Shown here one piece after another: positions 48,331-59,398 of a stretch of DNA of 64,000 nucleotides (position 1 is the stretch's first letter; each line of letters begins with the position of its first letter). A program made the position numbers and the translations under genes. The notes under the pieces are model-generated. The model was not told where the DNA came from. It did not search any database and saw nothing but the letters and a program-made list of their open reading frames with translations. The stretch spans positions 85,063,676 to 85,127,675 of the forward strand of contig CM056728.1 in the NCBI GenBank assembly GCA_029844215.1, given 5' to 3'. The stretch comes from Przewalskia tangutica (lineage: Eukaryota > Streptophyta > Magnoliopsida > Solanales > Solanaceae).

Positions 48331-48419
48331 CAAGTAACTATATAATGTATCACCCTTGTTTTGAGTAATTGCATCTTATTCCTTGATTTGGGACTTCTCA
48401 TAGATTTCATATATGATTT

Positions 48420-49480
48420 TTGGACTTGTTGGGATGATTCAGGTTGGGATCCGAGGGGCTCGGGTGAGTTCTGGAAAAGAAATCACATTACACCATGCTG
48501 CAGATTGTATTTCTCTGGTGTGACTGTTATTGCGGAAATGGCCACATGCCTGCGAGACCACAATTGCAGCTCGCTCGCAAATTGTGAGGCCAGCCGGCCT
48601 GTCTCATTGTGAGTCAGTGGCTGAACTGCGGGCTAGCCACTGCGATTGCTGAAATGGTTGTAGTATAAAAGGGGTTGTTTTTGAAACTTCTAGCATTCCA
48701 ACATAATTTTGGACACCTAGGCTACTGATTGAAGGGTGATTCGACTCAGAATTGACATATAACTTTGAGGTAACGATTCTACACTAAACCCTAGCGATTA
48801 CACATGACTAAGCAACATTTTGTCATCAAAACCAGGAACTTGAATGTCAAAAATGGAGGTTTTGGGTCTAAACCCTAGAAACATCAAACTTGGATTTGAG
48901 CATCAATTTGAAGTCAGGATTAGGAATTTAATTGTAGACTTGGAGTCGTAGGGTTATGGGTAACCCGAAAAATAATTTATTTCGAGGTTTGACCATGGGT
49001 TCAGCGTTGACTTTATCTTTGCCCTAGTCTAAAAATATGAAATTGACATCAATAGATTCGTCTAACCACATATTCTTTTGAATACATCAAGCATATTTGG
49101 AGGACTCGGGCATGTGAAGAGGAGGAGCTCAGATTCCCCATTCCCCAGTAGGTGCGAGAGATTAGAGTGATAGGTTGAGAGATTACAGTGTTAGGTTTAA
49201 GGAGAAGTAGATATAGACAAAGGAAGAATGTAGACAGAACATGACACATCTTCAGCTCACCGAAGACCGGACACTAGATAGGAGAGCGTGGAGGTCGGGG
49301 ATTAGGGTAGAAGGTTAGTGGGCACTTGAGCGTCTCTTTTTTTTTGTAGGTGATCTTGGGGCTAGTTTAGAACACTTTATTTGATTCCCCGTCCCCTTAT
49401 CAGTCTCACTACTATTGTGCTAGTATTATCGTATTCCTCAATTTTACTACTGATGATGTTCCTTTTTCTTTGATTATCTC
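48420..49480. other. Intronic sequence with possible old LTR fragment
   Basis: A TATA-like GTATAAAAGGGG at 48661-48672 follows a GC-rich stretch (48535-48655) with repeated CTGCGA/GCGATTGC motifs. After it comes LTR-leader-like text (AAACCCTAGCGATTACAC, CTAAACCCTAGAAACATC). The arrangement resembles a gypsy LTR promoter, but no ends or duplications are seen. Nothing coding from 49030 to 49480. Confidence 0.3.
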
Positions 49481-49485
49481 TACTA

Positions 49486-49723
49486 CTCCCTCCGTCCCAT
49501 ATTACTTGGACATTACTAAAAATATATGTCTCAAATAACTTGGCCACTTTCTAAAAACAAGATAGAACTAATTAAGTTTTTATACTTTACACTTGGCATT
49601 AATTATTTTTTAAAGTAACCAATATTGATTAGAGTGTGATTAATTGAAGAGATATAAGAGTAATATAGTAAAAACACCCTTCTTATTTATGATTTCTTAA
49701 AGGACGTGTAAAAGAGAAAGGAG
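49486..49723. mobile_element. Stowaway-like MITE, right end damaged
   Basis: CTCCCTCCGTCCCATATTAC at 49486, next to TA, is the well-known Stowaway terminal repeat. The expected opposite terminus (GGGACGGAGGGAG) has decayed to AGGAGTA near 49719-49725. It lies in PRP3 intron 1. Non-coding. Confidence 0.75.
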
Positions 49724-50550
49724 TAGTAATTTTTGCTGTCAATACTTATTTTTTTCAAAGCAAGCCAGGGAGCAAATAAACCAATGAAGTTGGAATGGGA
49801 AGCATGGAAGAGCAGGGTTTGAATATTAAAGGTAAAAAGGCTAGGTAACTATCTTGTTTTCTCATTTGCCTGAGCCCTAACAGCCTCTTGCAGAAATGCA
49901 AAATAAGGCTTCGTAAAATAGTCCAGCCTTTCCCGCTTAGTACAACTGGTTATCTTTTTCCCTCTTGTGGGATTACACCGGGTATGTTGTATTTGACTGA
50001 GCACTAGTAGACAAATTATGGAATATGTTTGGATGCAAGTACCACATGGAATAGTACAGTTGTCAAAAACATACTATATGATAGCACGAAATAAGCAAAA
50101 TTGAGATTGATGAATAATATGCATACCTTAACAATGGAAGCAACAGCGTCATCATGTGTATTATCGTCCTTTGGTTTATCCTCAAACCTCCTTGTCTCTC
50201 TTCTTTCATCATCATCCATTCTTCTAGGTCTCTTCTCATCCACATTGACACTTTCTTGTCGATCTTTCCTCTTATGTGAATTCGCTCTGCCTCCTTCTCT
50301 CTCAGATCGATGCTTGGAGCGATGGTGATGATGATGGCGGTGCCCGTCGCTGCGGTGTTTGTCTCTGCTTGATTTCTCTTTCTCACAACCTCTATCCATG
50401 AGACCTTCGATACGATTATTAGGGTACCAACCTACAACTTAACGATGATCCCACGGGCCGGGTTATCTTCCCTTTTCATAACACATCCGCGCGAAGATAT
50501 CTTAATAAATTTAAAAATATTTTTTTATAAATTACGTCGAGATAAATAAA

Positions 50551-50778
50551 ATAATGTATTTTATTTAGATCCTATTTTTTTCTTAAAATAATGTATTTTA
50601 TTTAGATCCTATTTTTTTTCTTAAAATAATGTATTTTATTTAGATCCTATTTTTTTTCTTAAAATAATGTATTTTATTTAGATCCTATTTTTTTTCTTAA
50701 AATAATGTATTTTATTTAGATCCTATTTTTTTTCTTAAAATAATGTATTTTATTTAGATCCTATTTTTTTTCTTATAA
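50551..50778. repeat. 38-bp minisatellite 5' of the PRP3 locus
   Basis: Six near-perfect copies of a 37-38 bp AT-rich unit containing ATAATGTATTTTATTTAGATC, starting at 50551, 50588, 50626, 50664, 50702 and 50740 and differing mainly in T-run length. It begins about 150 bp upstream of the PRP3 start codon, within the likely promoter region. Confidence 0.95.
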
Positions 50779-50859
50779 ATAAATTATATAATTATAAGAT
50801 GCAATGTCAGTATAAAAGAAAAGAAGAAAAGGTATACAAATAATGATCTTTTTGAGTTG

Positions 50860-51300
50860 ATTGTATCATGTTAAAGAAGGAAAATACAACTTCATATTGA
50901 AATCTACACATACAAATGACGTTAAGTTTAGTATTGAATCTCTATTATATATAATCAAAATTAGAATAATTAACAAACTTCAGGCTCGTTCTATTCCGGA
51001 TGTATTTTTGGGTTATCCGTCTAATCATCGTGGTTACAAATATTTTGATTTATCATCTAATAAAATCATCATTAGTCGCTATGTATTTTTTATGAATCCC
51101 AATTTTCATTTGCTAAGGTTAATAAACTCGTGCCTAGTTCGTATTGTTTTTTTGAATGATGGTATATCCCCGTATATTATTCACCATTTACCGGATCTAC
51201 CCCGTACGCAAAATCCTCCAACATGCCCACTGTCTGCTGGCCCCACTGCTTCGACTACTGCTACAATACACGCCCCACTGCCCAGTATGTGTTTGTTTAT
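50860..51300 (+). pseudogene. Copia C3: integrase C-terminal fragment
   Basis: An open stretch from about 50940 encodes INKLQARSIPDVFLGYPSN and HRGYKYFDLSSNKIIISRYV, closely matching the C2 integrase end at 36.0 kb. It then passes into a Pro/Thr-rich linker and is cut at 51300 by element 3. Everything 5' of it, including the 5' LTR, is missing. It resumes at 59399. Confidence 0.8.
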
Positions 51301-52530
51301 TGATCGGTGTATTTTATATACACTTTTTGAGTCATTTTTAGTTAGTCTTTTGCCCATTTTTGTACAAATATGTGTCGTCTTAGAATATATTTTCTTTCTT
51401 TTGAGTCATAATGGTTTAAAGTGGCACATTGGTGAAAAGGAGCGAAAAGAGGGCGGAAACAGAGGTTCCAGAGCTCAAAAAGCTAGAAAGTTGGCAACCC
51501 GGGCGAGAAACAAGGCGGCGTCGCGGCTGACCAACGGCCAGATCGAGCGCCACGCGCCCAAAGAAACGAGGCGCGCCGAGGCGCCAATTGCAGGGCTGCG
51601 GCGCCGAGGCGGGAAATCTGCCAAATCCGAATGGGAATGGGCCGAGGCCAAAAAGGAAAAGTTGTTGGACGTTTTATAGGCTATAAAAAGGATCTTTTTA
51701 GGTCAGATTTAAGGATCCCACTTTGGAGAATTCATCACAACTTGGAGATCAAGATTAGAAACGTTCTTTTAAGTAATTTCTTGTTCTTTATTTTATTTCT
51801 TTTTAGTTTATGTTAGATATTAGTGTAGTTCTTGGCATGTCTATGGCTAGGAACTAACTTAATTTAGGGCTTTCCATATCGAATCGCTTGAAACTCATTC
51901 TTATGAATTAATGCATGTTTTGGTTTCTTCTTATTATTGTTGAGATTTATTCAATATTTGTTTTGATTGCTTGGTAATTAATTGATCACTAATTATCATA
52001 ACTTATATGATTTCTAATCGAAAGTCGAAAGGGAGATTGTGAATATGTTATAGTTGAATAAACATAGGTTAAATCGTGGACGAAAGTACCCCGATACCTG
52101 TGTAGTTTAATAGGTTATTGCTCTTAATCCTCCTTTATAGTCAATCTTGTCATCGAAAGATAGAAGAGTTCTATATTGGGGTTGAGTGTTTATATTACCT
52201 TAACAGGAGTATAAAACGGCTTAGTTAACCTGCTATCTCAAAATAGAAGAAGAACCATAATTATTTGCATTAACAAGTAAGATGAGCGGATAGTTGAGGA
52301 GATTTGGAAGCCCTATTTCCACCATATCTGAAGTAAAATACAGTAATTTAGTTAGCATCTATAATCATAGTTATAAACAATTTATCAAATTATCGATTAC
52401 CAAATAGATACCATAAAATAGAGGTTGATAATTGGACATTAATCCCTGAAGACGATAACTCGGTCTTCTAGACTATATTACTTGTCCGACACGTGCACTT
52501 GCGTTTAGTGTGTGCATAAATCGTGCATCA
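51301..52530 (+). repeat. 5' LTR of element 3
   Basis: 1230 bp, TGATCGGTGT to GTGCATCA. GC-rich cassette at about 51505-51615 and TATA-like GGCTATAAAAAGG at about 51678-51690, 60-170 bp downstream. The cassette cannot be aligned cleanly with that of the 3' LTR. Confidence 0.92.
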
Positions 52531-52536
52531 AGTTTT

Positions 52537-52554
52537 TAGCGCCGTTGCCGGGGA
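52537..52554 (+). other. tRNA-Asp-type primer binding site, element 3
   Basis: TAGCGCCGTTGCCGGGGA follows the LTR after six bases; one mismatch (A for G) from the usual TGGCGCCGTTGCCGGGGA. Confidence 0.8.
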
Positions 52555-52637
52555 TTGACGTAGTTCAATATCATTCTATCTATTCTTAATTTCTAATTTG
52601 GTTTTTATTTTTTTTCTTTTTATTAAGTTTTTATTTA

Positions 52638-53198
52638 TTGGTGGAACCGTGCGCCGTGATCCGTTTGTTGGTTTTGATTCATCTCAGGGATCCTGCAAAC
52701 ATGGATTACCACTATCAACAATGTAATCCCCAGGCCCCACAGGAAGAGCAAGATGGGCTACAAGCAGCCATACTCAGGCTAACTAGGCACCAAACTCAGT
52801 TCATGGACGAAACGAGAGTGTCCCTGAAGAATTTGGAAACGCAAATAGGACAACTCGCGGGCATGCTAAGCAACAGAATACAAGGGAATCACCCTGAACA
52901 TATTGGAGGGAATATAAAAGAGCAATGTCAGGCGATTGACCTGAAAAATGGCGAACCTGTGGAAGCAAACTCACCACCACCGCGTCCAGAAAAGAAGGCC
53001 CCAGATTTCTCGCAACAGTTGCAGCGCCACGGCGCCACTGAGCAGCGCCACGGCGCCAATAATACTGAAACATTGCAGAACTTTCGGCGCCAGGGCGCCG
53101 AATCTCAGGGTCGCGGCGCCCAGGGCTCAGAGGGTACAATGGGTTTGGAAGTTGTTGAGGACGCACCCCAGGTGAAGATACCATACCCCAGAGGCTAA
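52638..53198 (+). pseudogene. Shortened gag of element 3
   Basis: Encodes MDYHYQQCNPQAPQ, then the gag C-terminal coiled segment (TRVSLKNLETQIGQLAGML). An Arg/His/Gly/Ala repeat (QRHGA, EQRHGA, SQGRGAQGSEG) is written by the GC cassette at about 53015-53135. A stop follows at 53199. As in element 2, the capsid domain that should precede this is missing. The two elements share the same short leader, so the loss is older than either insertion. Confidence 0.8.
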
Positions 53199-53737
53199 AA
53201 ACAAGTTCTCTTGACAAACAGTTCTCTAAATTCCTGGAAGTTCTGAAACAATTGCAACTCAACATCCCGTTTGTTGAGGCACTAGAGCATATGCCGAGTT
53301 ATGTAAAGTTCATGAAGGGGATTCTCAGCAAAAAGAGGAGGATAGATGACTACGAAACAGTGGTGTTGACTGAAGAATGCAGTGTCATCCTACAGAGAAA
53401 GCTACCTCAGAAATTGAAAGATCCGGGGAGTTTCACCATCCCATGCACTATAGGAAAGTTTGAGTGTCAAAAAGCGTTGTGCGATCTGGGGGCAGGTATA
53501 AATTTGATGCCCTATCTGGTGTTTTGCAAACTTGGAATGGGAGAAGCCAGCCCTACAAACATCACTTTGCAGCTAGCTGACCGCTCCATCGTCCACCCTA
53601 GAGGAGTCATCGAGGATGTGTTAGTAAAGGTGGACAAGTTCATCTTTCCCGCTGATTTTATCATCTTAGACATGAGAGATAATGACATGATCCCCATCAT
53701 ACTTGGCGCACCGCCTAGCCACGCAAGCACTCATTGA
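53199..53737 (+). pseudogene. Aspartic protease of element 3
   Basis: QLNIPFVEALEHMPSYVKFM leads into the protease with CDLGAGINLMPYLVFCKLG, LADRSIVHPRGVIEDVLVKV and FPADFIILDM. The active site is D-L-G-A, normal for Athila. A frame change near 53705 (IILGAPPS instead of the usual IILGRP) passes the coding into the next frame. Confidence 0.85.
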
Positions 53738-55600
53738 TGTTCGAAAAGGGGAGTTGAGACTTCGTGTGGAAGAAGAAGAGGTGATTTTCAATGTTTTTCG
53801 GGCAGCAACCTTCCCAGAGGCAAGTGACAACTGCTTCGCCATTGATGTGATCGAAGAAGCAGTGTCGAAAAATGGGTTCAGAAATGCTGATGCGCTTGAA
53901 GAAGTGCTGACACGATGGGATGATAATAGTGGCAATGACCCGAATCTGATGGAGTATGCAAATTGGATGAATTCGTATGAGAAGTGTGATAAGAAAAGCT
54001 ATGAAGAGCTTGGGCAGATGCCAGAGAGATCAGTACCATCCACAGAAAAGGCTCCAGAGTTAGAGTTGAAAACTCTACCAGATCATTTACAGTACCTATA
54101 TCTAGGTGAGAATCAATCTTTACCAGTGATCATCTCATGTCATCTATCCACATTAGAGATTGAGAAGTTGCTGAGAGTACTAAGGGCTCACCAGCGTGTC
54201 ATTGGGTGGACATTAGCAGACATAATGAGGATAAGTCCATCAACAGTGATGCATAAGATCCGTTTGGATGAGGAGAGCAAACCCTCCATTGAGGCGCAGA
54301 GGAGATTGAATCCAAACATGAAGGAGGTAGTCAGAAAAGAAATCATGAAATGGCTTGATGCTGGAGTAATTTACCCTATCTCTGACAGTGCATGGGTGAG
54401 TCCGGTACAAGTGGTGCCCAAAAAGGGTGGTATGACAGTAGTGACCAACGAAAGGAACGAGCTTATTCCATCTAGAACAGTTACTGGGTGGAGAATCTGC
54501 ATTGACTATCGCAAGTTGAACAAGGCAACCAGAAAAGACCACTTCCCGTTGCCATTTTTAGATCAGATGTTGGATTTACTTGCAGGGCACAATTACTACT
54601 GCTTTTTGGATGGCTACTCAGGGTATCATCAGATTTCCATAGCACCAGAGGATCAGGAAAAGACAACATTCACCGCCGGCACAGTGCGTTTGCATTCAGA
54701 AGGATGTCATTTGGGCTTTGCAATGCACCTGCGACCTTTCATAGGTGTATGATGGCAATTTTCTCGGATATGGTGGAGAGGACTATAGAGATTTTCATGG
54801 ATGATTTCTCCATCTTTGGGTCCTCGTTCGACGAGTGTTTAAAGCACTTGGAAGCAGTGTTGAAACGGTGTGAAGAATCCAACCTTGTGCTGAATTGGGA
54901 GAAGTGCCACTTCATGGTAAAAGAAGAGATTGTCCTTGGACACAAAATATCCAACCAAGGTATTGAGGTGAACAAAGCAAAGATTTCAGTAATCGAAAAT
55001 CTACTACCTCGATGTCAAAAGAAATTGAGAAGTTTCCTTGGGCATCTTTGGTTTTATAGAAGATTCATCAGGACTTCTCAAAAGTTTCAAAACCTCTTTC
55101 CACCTTGCTAATGAGGGGTTGCTTTTGAATTCAATAAGGAATGCATGACCGCTTTTGACACTCGAGGAGAACATCTCGGACCCATAGTCATTGCACCCAA
55201 CTGGGAGCTCCCATTTGAACTAATGTGTTATGCAAATGATTATGCAGTGGGAGCAGTGCTTGGGCAGAGGGTCGATAAGACATTCAGATCCATTTACTAT
55301 GCTAGTAAAACTCTTAATGACGCACAGTTGAATTATGCTACTACATAAAAAGAATTGCTAGCAATAATATATGCATTCGAGAAATTCAGGCCATACTTAA
55401 TTGGGAATAAGGTGATAGTATACACTGACCACTCTGCCATAAAGTATTTGATGACAAGGAAGGATGCAAAACCTCGCCTCATCCGATGGGTTTTGCTATT
55501 ACAAGAATTTGACATGGAGATTCGTGACAAGAAGGGGACAGAGAACTCAGTTGCGGACCACTTGTCGAGACTTGAAAACATAGAGAGCCAGAACATCAAG
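53703..55600 (+). pseudogene. Reverse transcriptase and RNase H of element 3
   Basis: 53703-54752 is 349 codons: linker (ALIDVRKGELRLRVEEEEV), then RT up to WRICIDYRKLNK and LDGYSGYHQISIAPEDQ. A frame change at about 54704 leads to the catalytic EIFMDDFSIFG (about 54785). 55145-55348 and 55355 onward carry RNase H (VIVYTDHSAIKYL, NSVADHLSRLEN), with a stop at 55346-55348. The catalytic motifs are intact but the reading frame is not. Confidence 0.87.
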
Positions 55601-56551
55601 GATGTGCAAATAAATGATCACTTCCCAGATGAGCAATTGTTTCAAGTAAGTGCTGTCTTTAAGTTACCTTGGTACGCTGATCTTGTTAATTTTCTTGCAG
55701 CTAAGGTAGTACCCCCAGGATTGACAAGACAACAAGTGAAGAGGTTTTACTCCAAAGTAAAACACTACTATTGGGAGGAGCCAATGTTATACAAGCATTG
55801 CGCCGATCAAGTCATCAGGCGATGTATACCAGAGGATGAGATGCACCAGATTCTCACCCATTGTCACACCTTACAATGTGGTGGACATTTTGGACCATCA
55901 TCAGTGATGAAGGAAGCCACTTTTGCAACAGGAAGCTTAATACATTGCTTTCTCGATATGGAGTCTACCACCGCACCACACTTCCCTATCACCCTCAAGA
56001 GAATGGGCAAGCAGAAGTTTCAAACAGGGAAGTGAAGAACATATTGGAAAAGACGGTGGATGGCTCAAGGAAGGATTGGTCTATCAAATTGGATGGCCTT
56101 GTATGGGCATCTGACAACATTCAAAACCCCCATTGGAATGTCACCATATAAGTTAGTTTTTGGTAAAGCATGCCATCTGCCAGTAGAGTTGGAACATAGG
56201 TCTTATTGGGAAATGAGGAAGCTGAACATGGATGCCAAGGCAGCAGGGCAGAAGAGGTTGCTACAGCTGAGCGAGTTGGATAAATTCAGACACAATGCCT
56301 ATGAGAATGCAAAGATCTACAAGAAACGAACTAAAGTATGACATGATAAGATGTTGATCCCAAAAGACTTCCAAGCAGGACAACAAATGCTTTTGTTCAA
56401 CTCAAGGTTGAGGTTGTTCCCAGGCAAGCTCAAATCGCGTTGGTCAGGACCGTACACCGTTGTAAGAGCATTCCCCTATGGTGCAGTTGAAGTAAAAGGG
56501 AGAGAGGGAGTCTCTTTCAAGGTAAACAGACAGAGGTTGAAACCTATGTGA
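55601..56551 (+). pseudogene. Integrase of element 3, internally deleted
   Basis: The N-terminal zinc-binding part begins (ILTHCHTLQCGGHFG) and jumps at about 55890 into the second catalytic region (IISDEGSHFCNRKLN) in another frame. About 340 bp present in element 2 (20530-20875) are missing, including the CxxC of the zinc finger and the first catalytic Asp. The catalytic Glu (GQAEVSNREV), the KLVFGKACHLPVELEHR region and the C-terminal SRWSGPYTV remain. Confidence 0.85.
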
Positions 56552-58149
56552 TCAATAAAACGGAATACATGAGCCTAGTGACCCATCTCACTCCAAAATG
56601 AGTAGGGAACCTGTGTCCGGCTAAAAGACGTTAAAGACAGCGCTGCTTGGGAGGCAACCCAAAGTTATTTTATTTTATGCAATTTAGTTTTAGTTAGAAC
56701 AGTTTCACGGGAGGTATTGTTTGCATGTTGTGATGACAGGTACAGGGCCAAAATAATTGGAGGACGAAAACGTGAAGAGGAAAAAAAATTGGCTCAGCGC
56801 CACAGCGCCCAGCAGAGGGCCATGGCGCCGAGAATGCAGAAGGGCGCAGGAAGTTGGGTGCCACGGCGCCAGTTGCAGGGCCACGGCGCCGCAATGAAAA
56901 ATCTGAAAAATAAAAGTGCCCTAGAAACGATTTCCCTCTTCCATTCTGACTGGATTTCTGACGTTATCTGTCATGCATTATCCGCCGCCACCGCCACCAC
57001 TTTAAACCAAGTTTGTAAGTTGTCCCGTTTTTCTTTTATTTTTTTAGTCTTGCACACATTGGGGACAATGTGTGTTTTATTGTTTTTGAGTCTTTTTGAT
57101 TTGTTTTGTGTATTTTTGAGTATTTTTTGAGTCATAATTTATTTTTTTATTTTTTTTAAGATCATGCATGCTGTAGTTACTGAAAACGCCTAGTGAAGTA
57201 AAAGTTGAATAATGTAATGGAATTAGAAGCAACCATCTGAACACTTAGGATAGATATGCCAAAAATTCATGAAATCGAACTATTTGGGGTATCTTGCTTG
57301 ATTTACGCATTGTTAATGATTAAACTTATGTGTCTGCTTGCTTGCTATTTGAGACGAAATAGTTAGGATATACATGTTAGGGAGATGATTCAGGCATTTC
57401 TTTGTTAGCTCTTTCTTACCATTCTTTGCCTATCCCTGACATTACAGTTGAATCCATAGTCAGCCCCATTGAGCCTAAAAATATGATCTTTCTTCGACAC
57501 CCTATAATTTCATATTTGTGCCATAAGTGAAAAATTGAGATGATTGGTATATAAAGTGTTGAAAAAGAGAAAAAAAAGAGTGAATAATTTTGATGCACCC
57601 CAATGGAAAAAAAAATAATAGATAGGCAAAAGCCTAAGTTTGGGGGTGCCTGCTATTCATAATACACCTCATTCTCGCAAAACAAAAGAGGGGAAAGATA
57701 GGTATGAAGTGAAAAAGAAAATCAAAAGAAAAGGGAAGAGTTTAAGCAAAAGAGCTTATGGTACGTAAATTGAGCCTAAATGCCTATTTTTACCTATCTC
57801 TGCCTAAGCCTACATTACAATCCTGAAAAGCCCTGAAGATCTCTAATATGTGTATCCATGATTAGTGGAGAATAGCAAGTAAACATGTCATAGGATTTTG
57901 AAATTAACATGCATAGTTAGGTATTCTTACTTCCATTGAGCATGATTAAAGTGAATTTGCGAAATATCTGACTTGATGTGTTTAGAATGCTAAAAATTCA
58001 TGCTATATGTTCCTGCATATTATTCTGCTAACCTTCATGTTTTTTCTAAGTAACAATGATGCAGCAAAGTGATCAATGTCTTTGAGTCATTCTATTTTTT
58101 TCCTTCGTGTCTTTATTTCTTTCTTTTGATTTTTGCTCGAGGGCGAGCA
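56552..58149 (+). other. 3' non-coding region of element 3
   Basis: Counterpart of 18203-19885 in element 2. It has a GC-rich cassette array at about 56785-56900, AT-rich sequence, and TAAGTTTGGGGGTGCC at 57635-57650, a near copy of the PPT. No env-like gene is supported. Confidence 0.65.
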
Positions 58150-58170
58150 AAAGTTAAGTTTGGGGGTATT
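58150..58170 (+). other. Polypurine tract of element 3
   Basis: AAAGTTAAGTTTGGGGGTAT directly precedes the 3' LTR start TGATCTG. Confidence 0.8.
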
Positions 58171-59398
58171 TGATCTGTGTATTTTATATACACTTTTTGA
58201 GTCATTTTTAGTTAGTCTTTTGCCTATTTTTGTACAAATATGTGTCGTCTTAGGATAGATTTTCTTTCTTTTGAGTCATAATGGTTTAAAGTGGCACATT
58301 GATGAAAATGAGCGAAAAGAGGGCAGAAACAGAGGTTCCAGAGCTCAAAAAACTAGAAAGTTGACAACCCGGGCGAGAAAGCAGGCGTAGCGCGCTCAAC
58401 CAATAACATCAGGCGCCACGGCGCCCAAAGAACAGAGTCATGAAGTTTTGGCGCCCTTGGCTGATTGTAACGCGGCGGGAAATCTGCCAAATCCGAATGG
58501 GAATGGGCCAAGGCCAAAAAGGAAAAGTTGTTGGACGTTTTATAGGATATAAAAAGGACATTTTTAGGTCAGATTTAAGGATCTCACTTTGGAGAATTCA
58601 TCACAACTTGGAGATCAAGATTAGAGACGTTCTTTTAAGTAATTTCTTGTTCTTTATTTTATTTCTTTTTAGTTTATGTTAGATATTAGTGTAGTTCTTG
58701 GCATGTCTATGACTAGGAACTAACTTAATTTAGGGCTTTCCATATCGAATCGCTTGAAACTTATTCTTATGAATTAATGCATGTTTTGGTTTCTTCTTAT
58801 TATTGTTGAGATTTATTCAATATTTGTTTTGATTGCTTGGTAATTAATTGATCACTAATTATCATAACTTATATGATTTCTAATCGAAATCCGAAAGGAG
58901 AGATTGTGAATATGTTATAATTGAATAAACATAGGTCAAATCGTGGACGAAAGTACCCCGATACATGTGTAGCTTAATAGGTTATTGCTCTTAATCCTCC
59001 TTTATAGTCAATCTTATCATCGAAAGATAGAAGGGTTCTATATTGGGGTTGAGTGTTTATATTACCTTAACAGGAGTATAAAACGGCTTAGTTAACCTGC
59101 TATCTCAAAATAGAAGAAGAACCATAATTATTTGCATTAACAATTAAGATGAGCGGATAGTTGAGGAGATTTGGAAGCCTTATTTCCACCATATCTGAAG
59201 TAAAATACAGTAATTTAGTTAGCATCTATAATCATAGTTATAAACAATTCATCAAATTATCAGTTACTAAATAGATACCATAGAATAGATGTTGATAATT
59301 GGACACTAATCCCTAAGGACGATAACTCGGTCTTCTAGACTATATTACTTGTCACGACATGTGCACTTGCGTTTAGTGTGTGCATAAATCGCGCATCA
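58171..59398 (+). repeat. 3' LTR of element 3
   Basis: 1228 bp, TGATCTGTGT to GCGCATCA. GC-rich cassette at about 58380-58480, TATA-like GGATATAAAAAGG at about 58545-58557. Confidence 0.92.

Larger units (their letters stand above)
45574..50399 (-). pseudogene. PRP3: PRP3 (U4/U6 snRNP protein) unprocessed pseudogene
   Basis: PRP3 is a core protein of the spliceosomal U4/U6 particle in the nucleus. Exon 1 (50399-50127, 91 codons) encodes the basic, His/Arg/Glu-rich N-terminus. Exon 2 is 47486-47205 (94 codons), exon 3 is 47002-46541 (154 codons), and exon 4 runs from 46462. All introns have GT-AG ends and phase 0. Exon 4 gives the conserved KNPHFDPSMGID, then hits a deletion with filler and a TGA (46342-46340). 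After a frame change the C-terminal domain resumes (LKLTKKEQKKLRTQRRLA), meets a TAA (46233-46231), and continues open to the stop at 45576-45574 (VPHYWDLAVNF). From family knowledge, the middle region between these parts, well over 100 residues, is absent. Retained introns exclude a retrocopy. A truncated product from exons 1-3, or an internal start at 46230, is possible. Confidence 0.88.
51301..59398 (+). mobile_element. Element 3: Athila-like Ty3/gypsy retrotransposon
   Basis: Same family as element 2, plus strand, 8.1 kb, flanked by the 5-bp duplication TTTAT (51296-51300 and 59399-59403) within copia C3. LTRs are 51301-52530 and 58171-59398. Between them are PBS, shortened gag, protease, RT, RNase H, integrase, a 3' non-coding region and PPT. 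LTR flanks differ by about 3-5% by eye, so it is not young. Frameshifts, stops and a 0.3 kb integrase deletion disable it. Confidence 0.92.
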
